Shown piece after piece: positions 63,822 through 64,000 of a stretch of 64,000 nucleotides of DNA. The translations under genes and the position numbers were made by a program. Numbering within the stretch: position 1 is the first letter of the stretch; each line of letters starts with the position of its first letter. This stretch comes from JBOFWL01 sp051653605 (GTDB lineage: Bacteria > Spirochaetota > Brevinematia > Brevinematales > Brevinemataceae), in assembly GCA_051653605.1 (NCBI GenBank), contig JBOFWL010000022.1:1-64000 (forward strand). Direction: 5' to 3'. Under the pieces are notes generated by a model. It saw only the letters and a list, made by a program, of their open reading frames with translations, had not been told where the DNA came from and did no database searches.

Positions 63822-63851
63822 ATTATAGCTTAATCATACTATTAAAGTCAA
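63822..63851 (-). promoter_or_regulatory. Promoter of the ABC binding protein gene
   Basis: Minus-strand -35 TTGACT (63846-63851), 18 bp, -10 TATAAT (63822-63827). Confidence 0.7.
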
Positions 63852-63895
63852 TAATTAAAGTGATAGATGCGATATAAAAGATATGAGAAAATGAA

Positions 63896-63922
63896 AAAAG
63901 CCCTAAATCTATTAGGGCTTTT
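63896..63922 (-). terminator. Terminator of the gene at the right edge
   Basis: Perfect 11-bp stem AAAAGCCCTAA/TTAGGGCTTTT, loop ATCTA; follows the stop at 63942 on the minus strand. Confidence 0.75.
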
Positions 63923-63941
63923 AGTTTAGAAGTAATATAAG

Positions 63942-64000
63942 TTATTCTTTTAGGAGTTGATATGGCGGTAATTCTTCAATCGTATCAAGAGGGTGGCTGA
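63942..64000 (-). CDS. C-terminal end of a gene cut by the window edge
   Basis: An open frame reads SHPLDTIEELPPYQLLKE and stops at 63942, 20 bp before a good terminator, which supports coding. A short acidic tail of this kind would fit an Opp/Dpp-type ABC ATPase, but too little is visible to say. Confidence 0.4.
   Translation of the reverse strand, partial: SHPLDTIEELPPYQLLKE

Noticed and set aside
1..64000. tRNA or rRNA genes
   Set aside because: Reading for T-arm and anticodon-stem patterns on both strands gave no credible candidate; a covariance-model scan would settle this.

Overview
The window looks like part of the chromosome of an AT-rich, fermentative, host-associated diderm bacterium. 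TRAP transporters and a predicted outer-membrane barrel point to two membranes. Every solute-binding protein here carries a lipobox cysteine, which is usual in spirochaetes among diderms. A spirochaete is my best guess, but it is an inference: no rRNA or marker gene is present.

Layout. (1) 1-6.5 kb is a defence and mobile region. It holds a DUF2924 gene cut by the window edge, a non-LTR-type reverse transcriptase with a hairpin-rich leader, and a two-gene type IIG restriction-modification operon. (2) 6.6-17.6 kb is a nine-gene operon with a divergent LacI-type regulator. It encodes sulfoquinovose catabolism by what looks like the sulfofructose transaldolase route: TRAP uptake, sulfoquinovosidase, isomerase, transaldolase-family enzyme, sulfolactaldehyde-reductase-like enzyme and TauE-type exporter. 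(3) 17.6-22.2 kb is a decayed patch: an IS3-type remnant, a lipoprotein gene, a frameshifted barrel gene, and broken relatives of the genes in region 1. (4) 22.3-42.4 kb is a surface-glycan locus. An eight-gene minus-strand operon appears to make a dTDP-4-formamido-2,4,6-trideoxyhexose and pass it through a lipid carrier. It is followed by GDP-fucose synthesis, several glycosyltransferases and a GT80-like sialyltransferase lipoprotein. (5) 42.7-48.5 kb is a ribose operon (rbsKDACB) with its own regulator. (6) 48.9-49.5 kb holds a lone PD-(D/E)XK nuclease. (7) 49.7-56.0 kb is a divergent N-acetylgalactosamine/galactosamine unit: nagA, agaS and kbaZ on one side, a mannose-family PTS on the other. 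(8) 56.1-64 kb is a second glycan-uptake operon: peptide-type ABC binding protein, cupin, GH31 glycosidase and a TRAP transporter, with the tail of another gene at the edge.

Most genes serve scavenging of host or diet sugars (sulfoquinovose, ribose, amino sugars, alpha-glycosides) and decoration of the cell surface. The defence region shows recent turnover. The reverse-transcriptase cassette at about 466-2545 is flanked by 7-bp direct repeats, and a corresponding 'empty' site exists at 21128-21134. Fragments of a second reverse transcriptase and a second restriction enzyme also lie elsewhere in the window.

All calls come from reading motifs and gene order; no database search was run. Residue numbers refer to the start codon chosen here.
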